DNA of 64,000 nt from Isoptericola chiayiensis. Its GTDB lineage: Bacteria > Actinomycetota > Actinomycetes > Actinomycetales > Cellulomonadaceae. Below the pieces are notes generated by a model. It made no database searches and was not told the origin of the DNA. It saw nothing but the letters and a program-made list of their open reading frames with translations. Position 1 is the first letter of the stretch, and each line of letters starts with the position of its first letter. A program made the translations under genes and the position numbers. Location of the stretch: contig NZ_JABEZT010000001.1 of NCBI RefSeq assembly GCF_013149805.1, positions 310,001-374,000 on the forward strand. The letters are read 5' to 3'. Positions 7,474 to 15,973 of the stretch are shown piece after piece.

Positions 7474-9102
7474 ATGCTAATGCGCCTCAAGAAGATCGCG
7501 TTTCACGGCTTCAAACGATTCTCCGAACTAGCAATCGAAAATATACCATCATCAGCAAGACTTGTCATTCTCGCAGGACCGAACGGATCCGGTAAGTCTT
7601 CTGTTTTCGACGGCCTCAAGACCTGGCACTGGGCGCATGGAGGCGCTGGCGCCAATTGGGATGAGTCCTACGGCACCAAGACTGGCAGCGAGCCAATGAA
7701 CTGGACCCAACGCGTCTCTGTCGAATTTCACGAGCCACTACCAGAGGGTCAGGATGAGCGCAAGAAACTTGTGTACACTAGAAGCGCGTTTCGCAATGAA
7801 GCCGACTTCACCGTAGACGGAATCTCCCGCTCCAGATCGCCTCTAGACATGCCCCGGGTTACTAGGCTTATCGACACTGACCAGAGCGTGTCTGACAACT
7901 ATCGACGACTCGTGATCCAAACAATCGATGGACTATATCGCGACGACTTGCCCGAGACAATGACCCGAGCACAGTTGCGAGATAGAATAATTGGCAAGGT
8001 TCGAACGGCTCTCGGAAGGGTTTTCAACGACCTCCAGCTTGAGGGCATCGGAGGTGTCACCGAGGGCGCAGATTCCGCTGGAACTTTCTACTTCACTAAG
8101 GGCGAATCTCACAGGTTCCTCTACAAGAATCTCTCCGCAGGCGAGAAAGCGTGCTTCGACCTGATCCTGGACACAATCATCAAGGCCGATTACTTCGATA
8201 ACTCAATCTGGTGCATTGACGAGCCAGAAACCCACCTCAATACGCGAATTCAGGGCGCACTCCTTGAGACGCTCTCCTCACTCGTCCCGAGAGAATCGCA
8301 ACTGGTTTTGGCTACACACAGCATAGGATTCATGCGAAAGGCTTGGGAGATGGCGCAGCAGACTCCGGGTGCTGTGACCTTTATCGACATGCACGGTATC
8401 GATTTCGATCAGTCCGCGTCGATCGTTCCCGTTCAACCAAGCCGCGACTTCTGGGCAAAGACGCTCGATGTTGCTCTTGGCGACCTTGCTCAACTAATGG
8501 CACCAGAGCGCGTAGTGCTATGTGAGGGCCGCCCTCCTGCGTCAGCGACGGACGGTAGGGCTGAGTTTGACGCCGCATGCTACCGCAAGATCTTCTCCAA
8601 GGAGTTCCCTGAAACAGATTTCATATCAGCAGGGAACAGTACTGACGTGTCGCAGGATCGACTTGAAGCGGGCCGCGCTATCCAGACTATCGCGAGCGGC
8701 ACCGAGTTGGTGCGGCTGGTTGACCGTGACTTGCTTAGCGAGGAGGAAGTGGCTGAATATAACGCTGCAGGGGTGCGGGTACTGGGCCGGAGGAACATTG
8801 AGTCCTACCTAATGGACGATGAAGTTCTGGTTGCGCTGTGTAACGAGTACGGGGCCATCGACCGATCCGAAACTCTGATTCAGCGTCGCGACGCGCTAAT
8901 GAGCGATTCCATCGCTAAGGGCAACGACCGCGACGATTTCAAGAAGATCGCAGGTCTTTTCTATACAGATATTCGCAGAGATCTAGGCATTTCCGGTGGG
9001 GGGAGCAACTGGAATGCATTCGCCACAGGGACTCTGGCAAGTCTACTTCAGCCCGGCATGGGCGTCTACAGCGAACTCAAGCAGAGCATTTTTGGCGAGT
9101 AG
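7474..9102 (+). CDS. AAA ATPase-TOPRIM (DUF4435-like) fusion, probable anti-phage protein
   Basis: A 542-residue, two-part protein. Residues 1-330 form an SMC/OLD-type ATPase: Walker A GPNGSGKSS (35-43), ABC signature LSAGEKA (220-226), Walker B SIWCIDEPETHLN (244-256) and the switch His in ATHS (280-283). Residues 345-542 look like a TOPRIM/DUF4435 domain: VVLCEG with Glu351, then LVDRD with Asp417 and Asp419, then RRNIESYL. The same order is found in OLD nucleases and in fused forms of the PARIS defence system (AriA ATPase plus AriB TOPRIM). No partner gene lies beside it. Its base composition is foreign: 29 of 60 G+C at 7981-8040 against 44 of 60 at 6301-6360. ATG 7474 has a GGAGGAGG site; ATG 7480 is also possible. 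The defence role is an inference. Confidence 0.82.
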   Translation: MLMRLKKIAFHGFKRFSELAIENIPSSARLVILAGPNGSGKSSVFDGLKTWHWAHGGAGANWDESYGTKTGSEPMNWTQRVSVEFHEPLPEGQDERKKLVYTRSAFRNEADFTVDGISRSRSPLDMPRVTRLIDTDQSVSDNYRRLVIQTIDGLYRDDLPETMTRAQLRDRIIGKVRTALGRVFNDLQLEGIGGVTEGADSAGTFYFTKGESHRFLYKNLSAGEKACFDLILDTIIKADYFDNSIWCIDEPETHLNTRIQGALLETLSSLVPRESQLVLATHSIGFMRKAWEMAQQTPGAVTFIDMHGIDFDQSASIVPVQPSRDFWAKTLDVALGDLAQLMAPERVVLCEGRPPASATDGRAEFDAACYRKIFSKEFPETDFISAGNSTDVSQDRLEAGRAIQTIASGTELVRLVDRDLLSEEEVAEYNAAGVRVLGRRNIESYLMDDEVLVALCNEYGAIDRSETLIQRRDALMSDSIAKGNDRDDFKKIAGLFYTDIRRDLGISGGGSNWNAFATGTLASLLQPGMGVYSELKQSIFGE

Positions 9103-9210
9103 TCAACAATTTGGCGACGGTGGGCTTCCGCGCGCCTTTACGACGGGAAGCACAAGCAAGTACCGAGATCCGTGGCCGGGTCAGCAGACGTCCACCTTTG
9201 ATTCCAGGGC

Positions 9211-10083
9211 CTAGGACTTCCCTCGTCGCTTCCGGGTGCGCTTGATTCGTGATTTTTGTCCGGTATCGCGATATTTCTTTGAGGGGGCGCTCTTGCTGAG
9301 GCGTCTGCCAGGACTTGTCGCACCAAGACCCGGCGTCTTGCGATCCGATGCCATGAGTTGCTTCCGTGCTCGGTCCCCTGCCCGGCCCCGGGAGCTGTTC
9401 GCGGTACGACCGCGCACGATGCCGACCATCTCCTCGACGAGCTCGGCCGTCTGCTCCGACAGCCCGTCGCGCAGCCAGACCAGGCCGACGGGTGCCTCGG
9501 GGCCGTCGTCGAGCACGCGGTGCACGACGTCCTTGCGGCGGTGCAGGCGGGCCAGGGACATCGGCACGACGACGGCGCCGCTGCCGGCGGCGGCCCAGGC
9601 GATGGCCTCCGCCGTCGTCGCGGGCGCCGGTGTCACCAGCGTCCCCGTGCCGTCGTCGTACGCCTCCGGAGCCTTTCCGGGCCGTGGCTCGTCGCCCGTG
9701 AACAGCACGTCGTCGGCCGGCACCCACAGGACGTCCTCGGCGAGGTCGGCGGCCGTGACGTGCTCCGACTCCTCGGTGGCGGCGAGCAGGTGGTCACGGG
9801 AGACCACGACCATCGGCACCTCGTCGTACAGCGCGATGGCGTGGAAGTCCTCCTTGTCGACGGGCAACCGACCGATCGCGGCGTCGACCTCCCTGGCACG
9901 CAGGGCGCCGGCCACGTCCGCGGCCTCGACCTGCACGAGGTCCAGGGGCACGTCACGCAGTCGTTGCTCCCACGTGCGCGCCCACTTGCCCGGGGTCGCG
10001 CCCGGGACGTAGCCCAGCCGGAACCGGGGGCTGCCTGCCATGTCGGGGCCGCCGTCGTCGGCCGGGGCCGTGTCCTCGCTCAC
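9211..10083 (-). CDS. Stand-alone LysR-type substrate-binding domain protein
   Basis: A 290-residue protein resembling only the effector-binding half of a LysR regulator: RLGYVPGATPGKWARTW at the start, VDAAIGRLP, MVVVSRDHLLA, and AWAAAGSGAVVVPMSLARL. There is no helix-turn-helix at the N-terminus. The last 60 residues are a Lys/Arg-rich, probably disordered tail, as in actinobacterial relatives that are paired, as here, with a divergent DUF5997 gene. It may bind a ligand and act with another partner, or bind nucleic acid through the tail. GTG 10083 is used; an internal ATG at residue 15 is possible. Codon use in the final 40 codons is less GC-rich, close to the foreign insert. Confidence 0.75.
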   Translation of the reverse strand: MSEDTAPADDGGPDMAGSPRFRLGYVPGATPGKWARTWEQRLRDVPLDLVQVEAADVAGALRAREVDAAIGRLPVDKEDFHAIALYDEVPMVVVSRDHLLAATEESEHVTAADLAEDVLWVPADDVLFTGDEPRPGKAPEAYDDGTGTLVTPAPATTAEAIAWAAAGSGAVVVPMSLARLHRRKDVVHRVLDDGPEAPVGLVWLRDGLSEQTAELVEEMVGIVRGRTANSSRGRAGDRARKQLMASDRKTPGLGATSPGRRLSKSAPSKKYRDTGQKSRIKRTRKRRGKS

Positions 10084-10135
10084 GGTGCCAGGCTACGGTG
10101 CGGCGGCACGCGGCCCGCACGTCTACGCTGGGCGC

Positions 10136-10519
10136 ATGGCCGGTACACCCTTCTCCCAGCAGGTCCTCAAGCCGATGAACGCGGCGAAGAAGCTCGGCGT
10201 CTACCTGCCCGCCACGCCGGCGGAGTTCCAGGAGAAGGGCATCACGCGCGCCGAGCTGGAACAGCTGGAGACCAACCCGCCGCAGTGGCTGGACGACCTG
10301 CGTCGCAACGGTCCGCACCCGCGCCCCGTGGTGGCCGGGCGGCTCGGCATCTCGATCGGCGGGCTGGCCCGGGGCGGCGTCACCGAGCCGCTGACCACCG
10401 AGCAGATCGACGAGCTGCGCGAGGACCCGCCCGAGTGGCTCGTCCGCGAGCGCGAGACGGCCGCGAAGGTGCGTGCCGAGGAGGAGCGCGTCGCTGCGGA
10501 GCGCAAGCCCACGGACTGA
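10136..10519 (+). CDS. DUF5997 family protein
   Basis: A 127-residue soluble protein with the DUF5997 pattern: an N-terminal KPMNAAKKLGVYLPATP segment, two similar blocks (ITRAELEQLETNPPQWL and LTTEQIDELREDPPEWL), and GRLGISIGGLARGGV between them. The internal duplication is easy to see. No biochemical role is known to me. It is divergent from the LysR-like effector-domain gene, 52 bp away, an arrangement kept across actinobacteria that suggests linked function. ATG 10136 was chosen because the upstream extension does not look like protein sequence. Confidence 0.88.
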   Translation: MAGTPFSQQVLKPMNAAKKLGVYLPATPAEFQEKGITRAELEQLETNPPQWLDDLRRNGPHPRPVVAGRLGISIGGLARGGVTEPLTTEQIDELREDPPEWLVRERETAAKVRAEEERVAAERKPTD

Positions 10520-10539
10520 TCGGTGCGGCAGTCCGGCCT

Positions 10540-10586
10540 CGGTTCGGCAGTCAGGAGTGCCGATCCGGGGACGAGCTGCCGAACCG
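10540..10586. terminator. Bidirectional terminator between DUF5997 and SelW-like genes
   Basis: CGGTTCGGCAG (10540-10550) pairs perfectly over 11 bp with 10576-10586; the 25-base loop can fold further. It lies between convergent genes. The sequence CTGCCGA is shared with the hairpin at 3615-3642. Confidence 0.55.
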
Positions 10587-10587
10587 G

Positions 10588-10911
10588 TCACTCGCCGGCG
10601 GCCACCCGGTCGGTGTGCCCGAGGGACAGGTCCGGCGCGACGGCGTCCCGCACCGCCTTCTTCAGCGGCGGGATCTCCGGGAACCCACCCTCCGCCTTGC
10701 GGTCCCACAGCAGCACCGGCTCCGCACCCGGCGCCGGGACCAGCTCGACGCGGAACACGCCGCCGGTGCCCGGCACCAGCGCCACCTCGCCGAGGCGGGT
10801 GCGGAAGGTCTGCAGCAGCTCCTGGGCCACCCAGGCGGCCCGCATCAGCCAGCGGCACTGCGTGCAGTAGGTGATCGTCACCCGGGCGTCGGACGACGTG
10901 GCTTCGGTCAT
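10588..10911 (-). CDS. SelT/SelW/SelH (Rdx) family thioredoxin-like protein
   Basis: A 107-residue Rdx-family protein. The redox motif is CTQC (Cys16 and Cys19) in the setting VTITYCTQCRWLMRAAW; both positions are cysteine, so no selenocysteine is needed. Later family segments GGVFRVELVP, LLWDRKAEGGFPE, LKKAVRDAVAP and LGHTD are all present. These small thioredoxin-fold proteins are thought to act as thiol oxidoreductases; the partner is unknown. The gene is divergent from the rRNA methyltransferase-like gene, whose start lies 23 bp away. Confidence 0.9.
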   Translation of the reverse strand: MTEATSSDARVTITYCTQCRWLMRAAWVAQELLQTFRTRLGEVALVPGTGGVFRVELVPAPGAEPVLLWDRKAEGGFPEIPPLKKAVRDAVAPDLSLGHTDRVAAGE

Positions 10912-10933
10912 GCGCCCAGACTACGGTCGTGCC

Positions 10934-12151
10934 GTGACCCCTCCCGTGCTGCCCGCCTCCGTGACCGCCGTGCTCGACCGGCTCGTGCCCTGGCCCGACG
11001 ACGGCACCCGTGCCGACGGTCCCGTCGCGGTGGACGCCACCGACCGGCTGCTGCTCACCGAGGCCGCCGAACGCCTCGCCACGGCCGCGGCGGGCGACGT
11101 CGTGGTGGTCGGTGACCGGTTCGGGGCACTGACGCTGGGCGTGCTGGCTCTCGGCGCACCGGACGTGCGCACCCACACCGACGCGGTCGACGCCGAGGTG
11201 GCCCTGCAGCACAACCTGCAGGCGGCGGAGCTCCCGGCCGGGCCGACGGCGGTGGTCCACGGAACCCTCGAGCCGTCGCTGCTCGACGGTGCCCGGCTGG
11301 TGCTGCTGCAGCTGCCCAAGTCGCTCGCCGAGCTCACGGAGATCGCCGAGGCCGTCGCCCGGCACGCGGCCGACGACGTCACGGTGCTCGCCGGCGGCCG
11401 CATCAAGCACATGACGCGGGCCATGAACGACGTGCTCGGCGACCGGTTCGTCGAGGTGCACGCCACGCTCGCCCGCAGCAAGTCGCGCGCCCTGGTGGCG
11501 TCCGGGACGCGTCCCGAGGCTCGCGTCGCCGACCCGCTCCACCCGGCCCGCGAGCGCCTCGTCGACCCCGAGCTGCTCGCCGCGGCCACCCCGACCGACG
11601 GCGGCACTCCCCCGGACCATCTCGACGTGGTCGCCCACGGCGGCACGTTCGCCGGTCCCGCCCTGGACCACGGCACCCGGTTCCTGCTCGGCACCGCCGG
11701 ACGGTGGCCCGCCGCCGACCGCGTGCGCGACGCCGTCGACCTCGGGTCGGGCACCGGTCTGCTGTCCGTGGTGCTGGCGCGCCGCTACCCGGCCGCCCGC
11801 GTGGTGGCCTCGGACCGGTCCGCGGCCGCGGTGGCGTCCACGCGGGCGACGCTGGCCGCCAACGGGGTCTCCGCCGTCGTGCAGCGTGGCGACGCCGGAG
11901 CCGACCTGCCGGACGCGAGCGCCGACGTCGTCCTGCTCAACCCGCCGTTCCACGACCGCGCCGGCGTGAGCACCGACGCCGCGCACCGCATGTTCGCGGC
12001 GGCCGGACGGCTCCTGCGGCCGGGCGGCGAGCTGTGGTGCGTGTACAACACGCGGCTGCGCTACCGCGGGTCGCTCGCCCGTGCGGTGGGGCCCACGGAC
12101 CACGTCGCCCAGGACCCGCGCTTCACGGTGACCCGGTCGCGCAAGGTCTGA
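10934..12151 (+). CDS. RlmG/RsmC-like class I methyltransferase (probable rRNA guanine-N2)
   Basis: A 405-residue protein with two tandem Rossmann-like halves, the RlmG/RsmC plan. The N-terminal half (about 1-190) is degenerate; the C-terminal half has the SAM site DLGSGTGLLSVVLA near residue 275 and the N2-guanine catalytic motif NPPF near 335, followed by GRLLRPGGELWCVYN. It probably methylates a guanine N2 in 16S or 23S rRNA; which one cannot be told from sequence alone. The GTG at 10934 lies close after TACGGT, suggesting a leaderless start; ATG 10910 is the alternative. A strong hairpin follows. Confidence 0.87.
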   Translation: MTPPVLPASVTAVLDRLVPWPDDGTRADGPVAVDATDRLLLTEAAERLATAAAGDVVVVGDRFGALTLGVLALGAPDVRTHTDAVDAEVALQHNLQAAELPAGPTAVVHGTLEPSLLDGARLVLLQLPKSLAELTEIAEAVARHAADDVTVLAGGRIKHMTRAMNDVLGDRFVEVHATLARSKSRALVASGTRPEARVADPLHPARERLVDPELLAAATPTDGGTPPDHLDVVAHGGTFAGPALDHGTRFLLGTAGRWPAADRVRDAVDLGSGTGLLSVVLARRYPAARVVASDRSAAAVASTRATLAANGVSAVVQRGDAGADLPDASADVVLLNPPFHDRAGVSTDAAHRMFAAAGRLLRPGGELWCVYNTRLRYRGSLARAVGPTDHVAQDPRFTVTRSRKV

Positions 12152-12165
12152 GGCCGCGACGAGCA

Positions 12166-12198
12166 CGGGGCGGCGCGGGGACGTCCCGCACCGCCCCG
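12166..12198. terminator. Bidirectional terminator
   Basis: CGGGGCGGCGCGGG (12166-12179) pairs with CCCGCACCGCCCCG (12185-12198), 13 of 14 bp, with a 5-base loop. It sits between the convergent methyltransferase and FKBP genes. Confidence 0.75.
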
Positions 12199-12205
12199 CG
12201 TCGGC

Positions 12206-12607
12206 TCACTTGACGTCGACGACGTCCACCACGAAGACGAGGGTCGCACCGCCGGGGATGCCGGCCTGCGGGACGCCGCGCTCGCCGTAGCCGTGCTCGG
12301 ACGGGATGGACAGCAGCACGCGGTCGCCGACGTTGCGGCCGACGAGGCCCTTGTCCCAGCCGCCGATGACGGCGCCGACACCGATCGGGAAGTCGATGGT
12401 CTGGCCACGGTCCCAGGAGTTGTCGAACATCTGGCCGCCCCAGGTCTGGCCGTAGTAGTTGACGACGATGGTGCGGCCGGCGTCGACGACGGGGCCGGAG
12501 CCCTCCTCGAGCACCTGCACCTGCAGGCCGGACGGGGCGTCACCCGCGGGAAAGGTGATCTCGGGCTTGTCGCCGAAGGAGCCGGTGGCGGTGGGCAGCG
12601 TGGTCAC
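12206..12607 (-). CDS. FKBP-type peptidyl-prolyl cis-trans isomerase
   Basis: A 133-residue single-domain FKBP. The hallmark residues are in place: VVNYYGQTWGGQMFDNSWDRG, then IGVGAVIGGWDKGLVG, then IPSEHGYGERG and the closing LVFVVDVVDV. It should catalyse proline isomerisation during protein folding in the cytoplasm; there is no signal peptide. The GTG start at 12607 gives the usual length. Only 64 bp separate it from the upstream LysR gene on the same strand. Confidence 0.93.
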   Translation of the reverse strand: MTTLPTATGSFGDKPEITFPAGDAPSGLQVQVLEEGSGPVVDAGRTIVVNYYGQTWGGQMFDNSWDRGQTIDFPIGVGAVIGGWDKGLVGRNVGDRVLLSIPSEHGYGERGVPQAGIPGGATLVFVVDVVDVK

Positions 12608-12671
12608 GGTGGTACCTCACGGGGGTTCGGGGGCCGACGGCGGTGCTGCCGGTCGGCGGTGTCGCCCCAGC

Positions 12672-13592
12672 CTACGACGGCGCGTCGGCGCGCACCGTCT
12701 CCCGGGCCCGGTCGGCGATCTGGACGAGCGTGGCGACGGCGGCACGGGCCGCGGGCGTCCGGGCGGCGGCGTCCCGGGTGACGACGAAGATGGATCGGAC
12801 GGGCTCGGGCCGCTCGACGGGCACGGCGACCGTGCCGGGTGGGAGGTGGGTGGCGCCGAGCGCGGGCAGCACCGTGATGCCGACGCCGGCGCGCACCAGG
12901 GCGATCGCCGTCGGGTAGTCGTGGGCCTCGACGGCGAACGCGGGGCTGAAGCCGGCGGCGGTGCACGCCTCGAGCAGGTTGCGGCGGCACCACCCGCGCG
13001 CGAAGTCGTTGTCGATCCAGCGCTCGGGTTCGAGGTCGGCGAGCTCGACGGCTCCGGCGCCGGCGTACGGGTGATCGGCCGGGACGACGGCGACGTACGG
13101 GTCGTCGAGGAGGTGCCGTGCGGTGAATCCTGCGCCGGGCTCGAACCCGTGCCGGGCGACGGCGATCTGCAGGTCGGGACGCGCGTCGGCGTCGTCGGCG
13201 ATGTGCTCGCGCAGCGACAGGTCGAGCCGCACGCCAGGGAACTCGGTGGTGAGCCGCCGCACGACGTCGGGCAGCCAGGCGGCACCGACGGAGGCGAAGT
13301 AGTCGACGGACAGCCGGCCGGTGCGTCCCGAACGCAGGTCGGCGACGACGGCCTCCACCTCCCCGAGCCGGGCGAGGACGCGGTCGGCCTGGTCGGCGAG
13401 CTCGAGCCCGGCGGCCGTGGGCCGGACGCCGCGGCCGGACCGTTCGAGGAGCGCCAGGCCGGTCTCGCGCTGCAGGGCGGCGACGTGCTGGCTGACGGCG
13501 GACGGCGTGTAGCCGAGGTTGGTCGCGGCGGCGGCGACGGACCCGCTGGCGACGACGGAGCGGAAGATGCGCAGGCGGTGCACGTCGAGCAT
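12672..13592 (-). CDS. LysR-family transcriptional regulator
   Basis: A 306-residue regulator with a complete N-terminal winged HTH (RLRIFRSVVASGSVAAAA, then YTPSAVSQHVAALQRETG) and a C-terminal effector domain. Start ATG 13592 is the standard LysR N-terminus. It is divergent from an EamA/DMT transporter gene 82 bp away and probably controls it in response to the exported or imported metabolite. No ligand can be deduced. A second, mirror-image LysR/EamA pair is present at 24.6-26.6 kb. Confidence 0.93.
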   Translation of the reverse strand: MLDVHRLRIFRSVVASGSVAAAATNLGYTPSAVSQHVAALQRETGLALLERSGRGVRPTAAGLELADQADRVLARLGEVEAVVADLRSGRTGRLSVDYFASVGAAWLPDVVRRLTTEFPGVRLDLSLREHIADDADARPDLQIAVARHGFEPGAGFTARHLLDDPYVAVVPADHPYAGAGAVELADLEPERWIDNDFARGWCRRNLLEACTAAGFSPAFAVEAHDYPTAIALVRAGVGITVLPALGATHLPPGTVAVPVERPEPVRSIFVVTRDAAARTPAARAAVATLVQIADRARETVRADAPS

Positions 13593-13674
13593 CCCCCTAC
13601 CGTACAGCGCCACTGAACGGAGCGGAAGAAACATGAACTGGTGCTGACGTGTGGTGTCGAGAGACGATCGCGGC

Positions 13675-14685
13675 ATGGCGACCACCACCGCACCCCTCCC
13701 GCCCGGACCGACCCCTCCGGCGACCCCCTCGGCACGCACGGGGCCCGGCCGCCCCGGACTCGTCGTCGCCGCGATGTCCACGACGATCCTGCTGTGGGCC
13801 TCGGCGTTCATCGGCATCCGCGCGGTCGCCCACGACCTCGACCCCGGGCCGCTCACGCTCGGTCGCGTCGCGGTCGGGACGCTCACCCTCACCGTCCTGG
13901 TCGGGATCGCGCGCCACCGGCGCCGCACGCACGGCCGCCCCGCCGCGCGACTCCCCCGCGGCCGCGCCCTCGCGCTGGTCGCGGTATGGGGCGTCGCCTG
14001 GTTCGGGGGCTACAACATGGCCCTCAACGCCGCCGAGCAGCACCTCGACGCCGGCACCACCTCCATGCTCATCAACCTCGCCCCCGTGCTCATCGCGGTC
14101 CTCGCCGGGCTGCTCCTCGGCGAGGGCTTCCCGCGGCGGCTCCTGACGGGCATGGCCGTCGCGCTCGCCGGCGTCGTCCTCATCGCCGTCGCCACCTCGA
14201 ACGGCCGGTTCGACGCCGCCGGCGTCGCGCTCGCGCTGGTCGCCGCGCTGCTGTACGCCGGCTCCGCGGTGCTGCAGAAGCGGATCCTGCCCGGCCTGGA
14301 CGCCCTGACCATGACCTGGCTCGGCTGCGCGGCCGGCACCCTCGCCGCGCTGCCGTTCCTGCCCGCGCTGCTCGATCAGCTGGCCGCCGCACCCGCCCCG
14401 GTGGTCGCCGGCGTCGTCTACCTGGGCGTGTTCCCCACGGCGATCGCGTTCAGCACCTGGGGGTACGTGCTGGCGCGCACCGATGCCGGGCGGACCGCCG
14501 CGAGCGCCTACGCCATCCCGCCCCTGACGGTGCTGCTGTCCTGGATCCTGCTCGACGAGGTGCCGCCGCCGGTGGCGCTGGCCGGCGGGGCGCTCGCGCT
14601 GGCGGGCGTCGCCGTGGCGACGCTCCCCCGCCGGGCGCGCCGCGCCGGCAGTTCCGGCACGCGGCGACCCACGGCTCCGGCCTGA
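13675..14685 (+). CDS. EamA/DMT-family transporter
   Basis: A 336-residue membrane protein made of two EamA repeats of five hydrophobic segments each, after a Pro/Thr-rich N-terminal stretch of about 25 residues. LLWASAFIGIRAV and the PLTVLLSWILLDEVPP region are typical of the drug/metabolite transporter superfamily, which exports amino acids, nucleosides or drugs. It is divergent from a LysR gene and overlaps no other gene; the ECF42-type sigma gene converges on it only 4 bp away. Substrate unknown. Confidence 0.92.
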   Translation: MATTTAPLPPGPTPPATPSARTGPGRPGLVVAAMSTTILLWASAFIGIRAVAHDLDPGPLTLGRVAVGTLTLTVLVGIARHRRRTHGRPAARLPRGRALALVAVWGVAWFGGYNMALNAAEQHLDAGTTSMLINLAPVLIAVLAGLLLGEGFPRRLLTGMAVALAGVVLIAVATSNGRFDAAGVALALVAALLYAGSAVLQKRILPGLDALTMTWLGCAAGTLAALPFLPALLDQLAAAPAPVVAGVVYLGVFPTAIAFSTWGYVLARTDAGRTAASAYAIPPLTVLLSWILLDEVPPPVALAGGALALAGVAVATLPRRARRAGSSGTRRPTAPA

Positions 14686-14689
14686 GCGG

Positions 14690-15973
14690 TCAGCGCAGCG
14701 CCGCGGCCTTGGCCGCCAGCACCCCGCGCTCGCGCTCGTTGCCGCAGAGCCGGGCGGCCAGCTCCAGCTCGGCGCGCGCCTCGTCGCGACGCCCGAGGCG
14801 GGACAGCAGCTCGCCGCGCACGCTCGGGAGCAGGTAGGTGCCGCCCAGCACCTCCCGGGCGACCAGGTCGTCGACGATCTCCAGCGCGGCCGCCGGGCCG
14901 GCAGCCATGGACACCGCGACCGCCCGGTTGAGCTCCACCACGGGTGAGGGCGCCACCTGGCCGAGCGCCTCGTACAGCACGACGATGCGCTCCCAGTCGG
15001 TGTCCTGCACGGACCGTGCGACGGCGTGCTGCTCGGCGATCGCGGCCTGCAACCCGTACGGGCCGAGGCCGCGCCCGGCGCCGACCGCCCGGGCGAGCGC
15101 GGCCCGGCCCCGCCGGATCGCGCCCGTGTCCCAGCGCCGCCGGTCCTGGTCGGCCAGCAGCACGGGTTCGCCGTCCGGTCCCGTGCGTGCGGGGAACCGC
15201 GCCGCGGTGAGCTCCAGCAGGGCGAGCAGCCCGGCGACCTCCGGCTCGCGCGGGGCCAGCCGCCGCAGCACGCGCGCCAGGCGGATCGCCTCGGACGCCA
15301 GGTCCGTGCGCATCCAGTCGCTGCCCGACGACGCCGTGGCCCCCTCGGTGAAGATCACGTACAGCACGTTGAGCACCGAGCCCAGGCGCTCGGGCCGGTC
15401 CGCCGCGGTCGGCACCTCGAACGGGACCCGCGCGGCGCCGAGCGTCTTCTTGGCCCGCGTGATGCGCGCCTGGACCGTGGCACGCGGCACCAGGAAGGCC
15501 CGCGCGATCTCGTCGCTCGACAGCCCGGCCACGACCCGCAGCGTGAGCGCCACGCGGGCCTCCTTGGACAGCACCGGGTGGCAGGCGGTGAAGATCAGCG
15601 CGAGCCGGTCGTCCTCGATCCGGTCCGGGTCCCACAGCAGGTCCGTCTCACCGGTGTCCGACGGCGCGGCTCCGGCGTGCGTCTGCCCCTCGGCCAGGTC
15701 GCGGCCGAGGGCGGCGTACCGGTCGTCGCGTCCGGCACGACGGCGGAACGCGTCGATCGCTCGGCGGCGAGCGGTGGCCAGCAGCCAGGCCGTCGGGTCC
15801 CGGGGCCTGCCGTCCCGCGGCCAGGCGACCAGCGCCTCCGCCAGTGCCTCCGAGGCGACGTCCTCGGCGAGGGCGAGGTCGCCGGTGTACCGGGCGAGCG
15901 CGCCGACGATGCGGGCGGAGTCGATCCGCCAGGTCGCCTCGACAGCACGCCGCGCGTCGGGCACGCCGCTCAC
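14690..15973 (-). CDS. ECF42-group RNA polymerase sigma factor
   Basis: A 427-residue ECF sigma factor with sigma-2 (residues about 10-75, including LAEDVASEALAEAL and TAWLLATARRRAID) and sigma-4 (about 115-170, LTLRVVAGLSSDEIARAFLV then ATVQARITRAKK). A long C-terminal extension of about 230 residues is rich in TPR-like helices (GPYGLQAAIAEQHAVA, VELNRAVAVSMAAG). This layout, and the two YciI/DGPF genes upstream, define the ECF42 group, which has no anti-sigma factor; the C-terminal domain controls activity. The GTG start at 15973 overlaps the stop of the upstream YciI gene by 4 bp, so translation is coupled. A fitting promoter lies upstream of the operon. Confidence 0.93.
   Translation of the reverse strand: MSGVPDARRAVEATWRIDSARIVGALARYTGDLALAEDVASEALAEALVAWPRDGRPRDPTAWLLATARRRAIDAFRRRAGRDDRYAALGRDLAEGQTHAGAAPSDTGETDLLWDPDRIEDDRLALIFTACHPVLSKEARVALTLRVVAGLSSDEIARAFLVPRATVQARITRAKKTLGAARVPFEVPTAADRPERLGSVLNVLYVIFTEGATASSGSDWMRTDLASEAIRLARVLRRLAPREPEVAGLLALLELTAARFPARTGPDGEPVLLADQDRRRWDTGAIRRGRAALARAVGAGRGLGPYGLQAAIAEQHAVARSVQDTDWERIVVLYEALGQVAPSPVVELNRAVAVSMAAGPAAALEIVDDLVAREVLGGTYLLPSVRGELLSRLGRRDEARAELELAARLCGNERERGVLAAKAAALR

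Noticed and set aside
10588-10911. Selenocysteine in the SelW-like protein
   Set aside because: The redox motif is Cys-x-x-Cys with no in-frame TGA and no need for a SECIS element.
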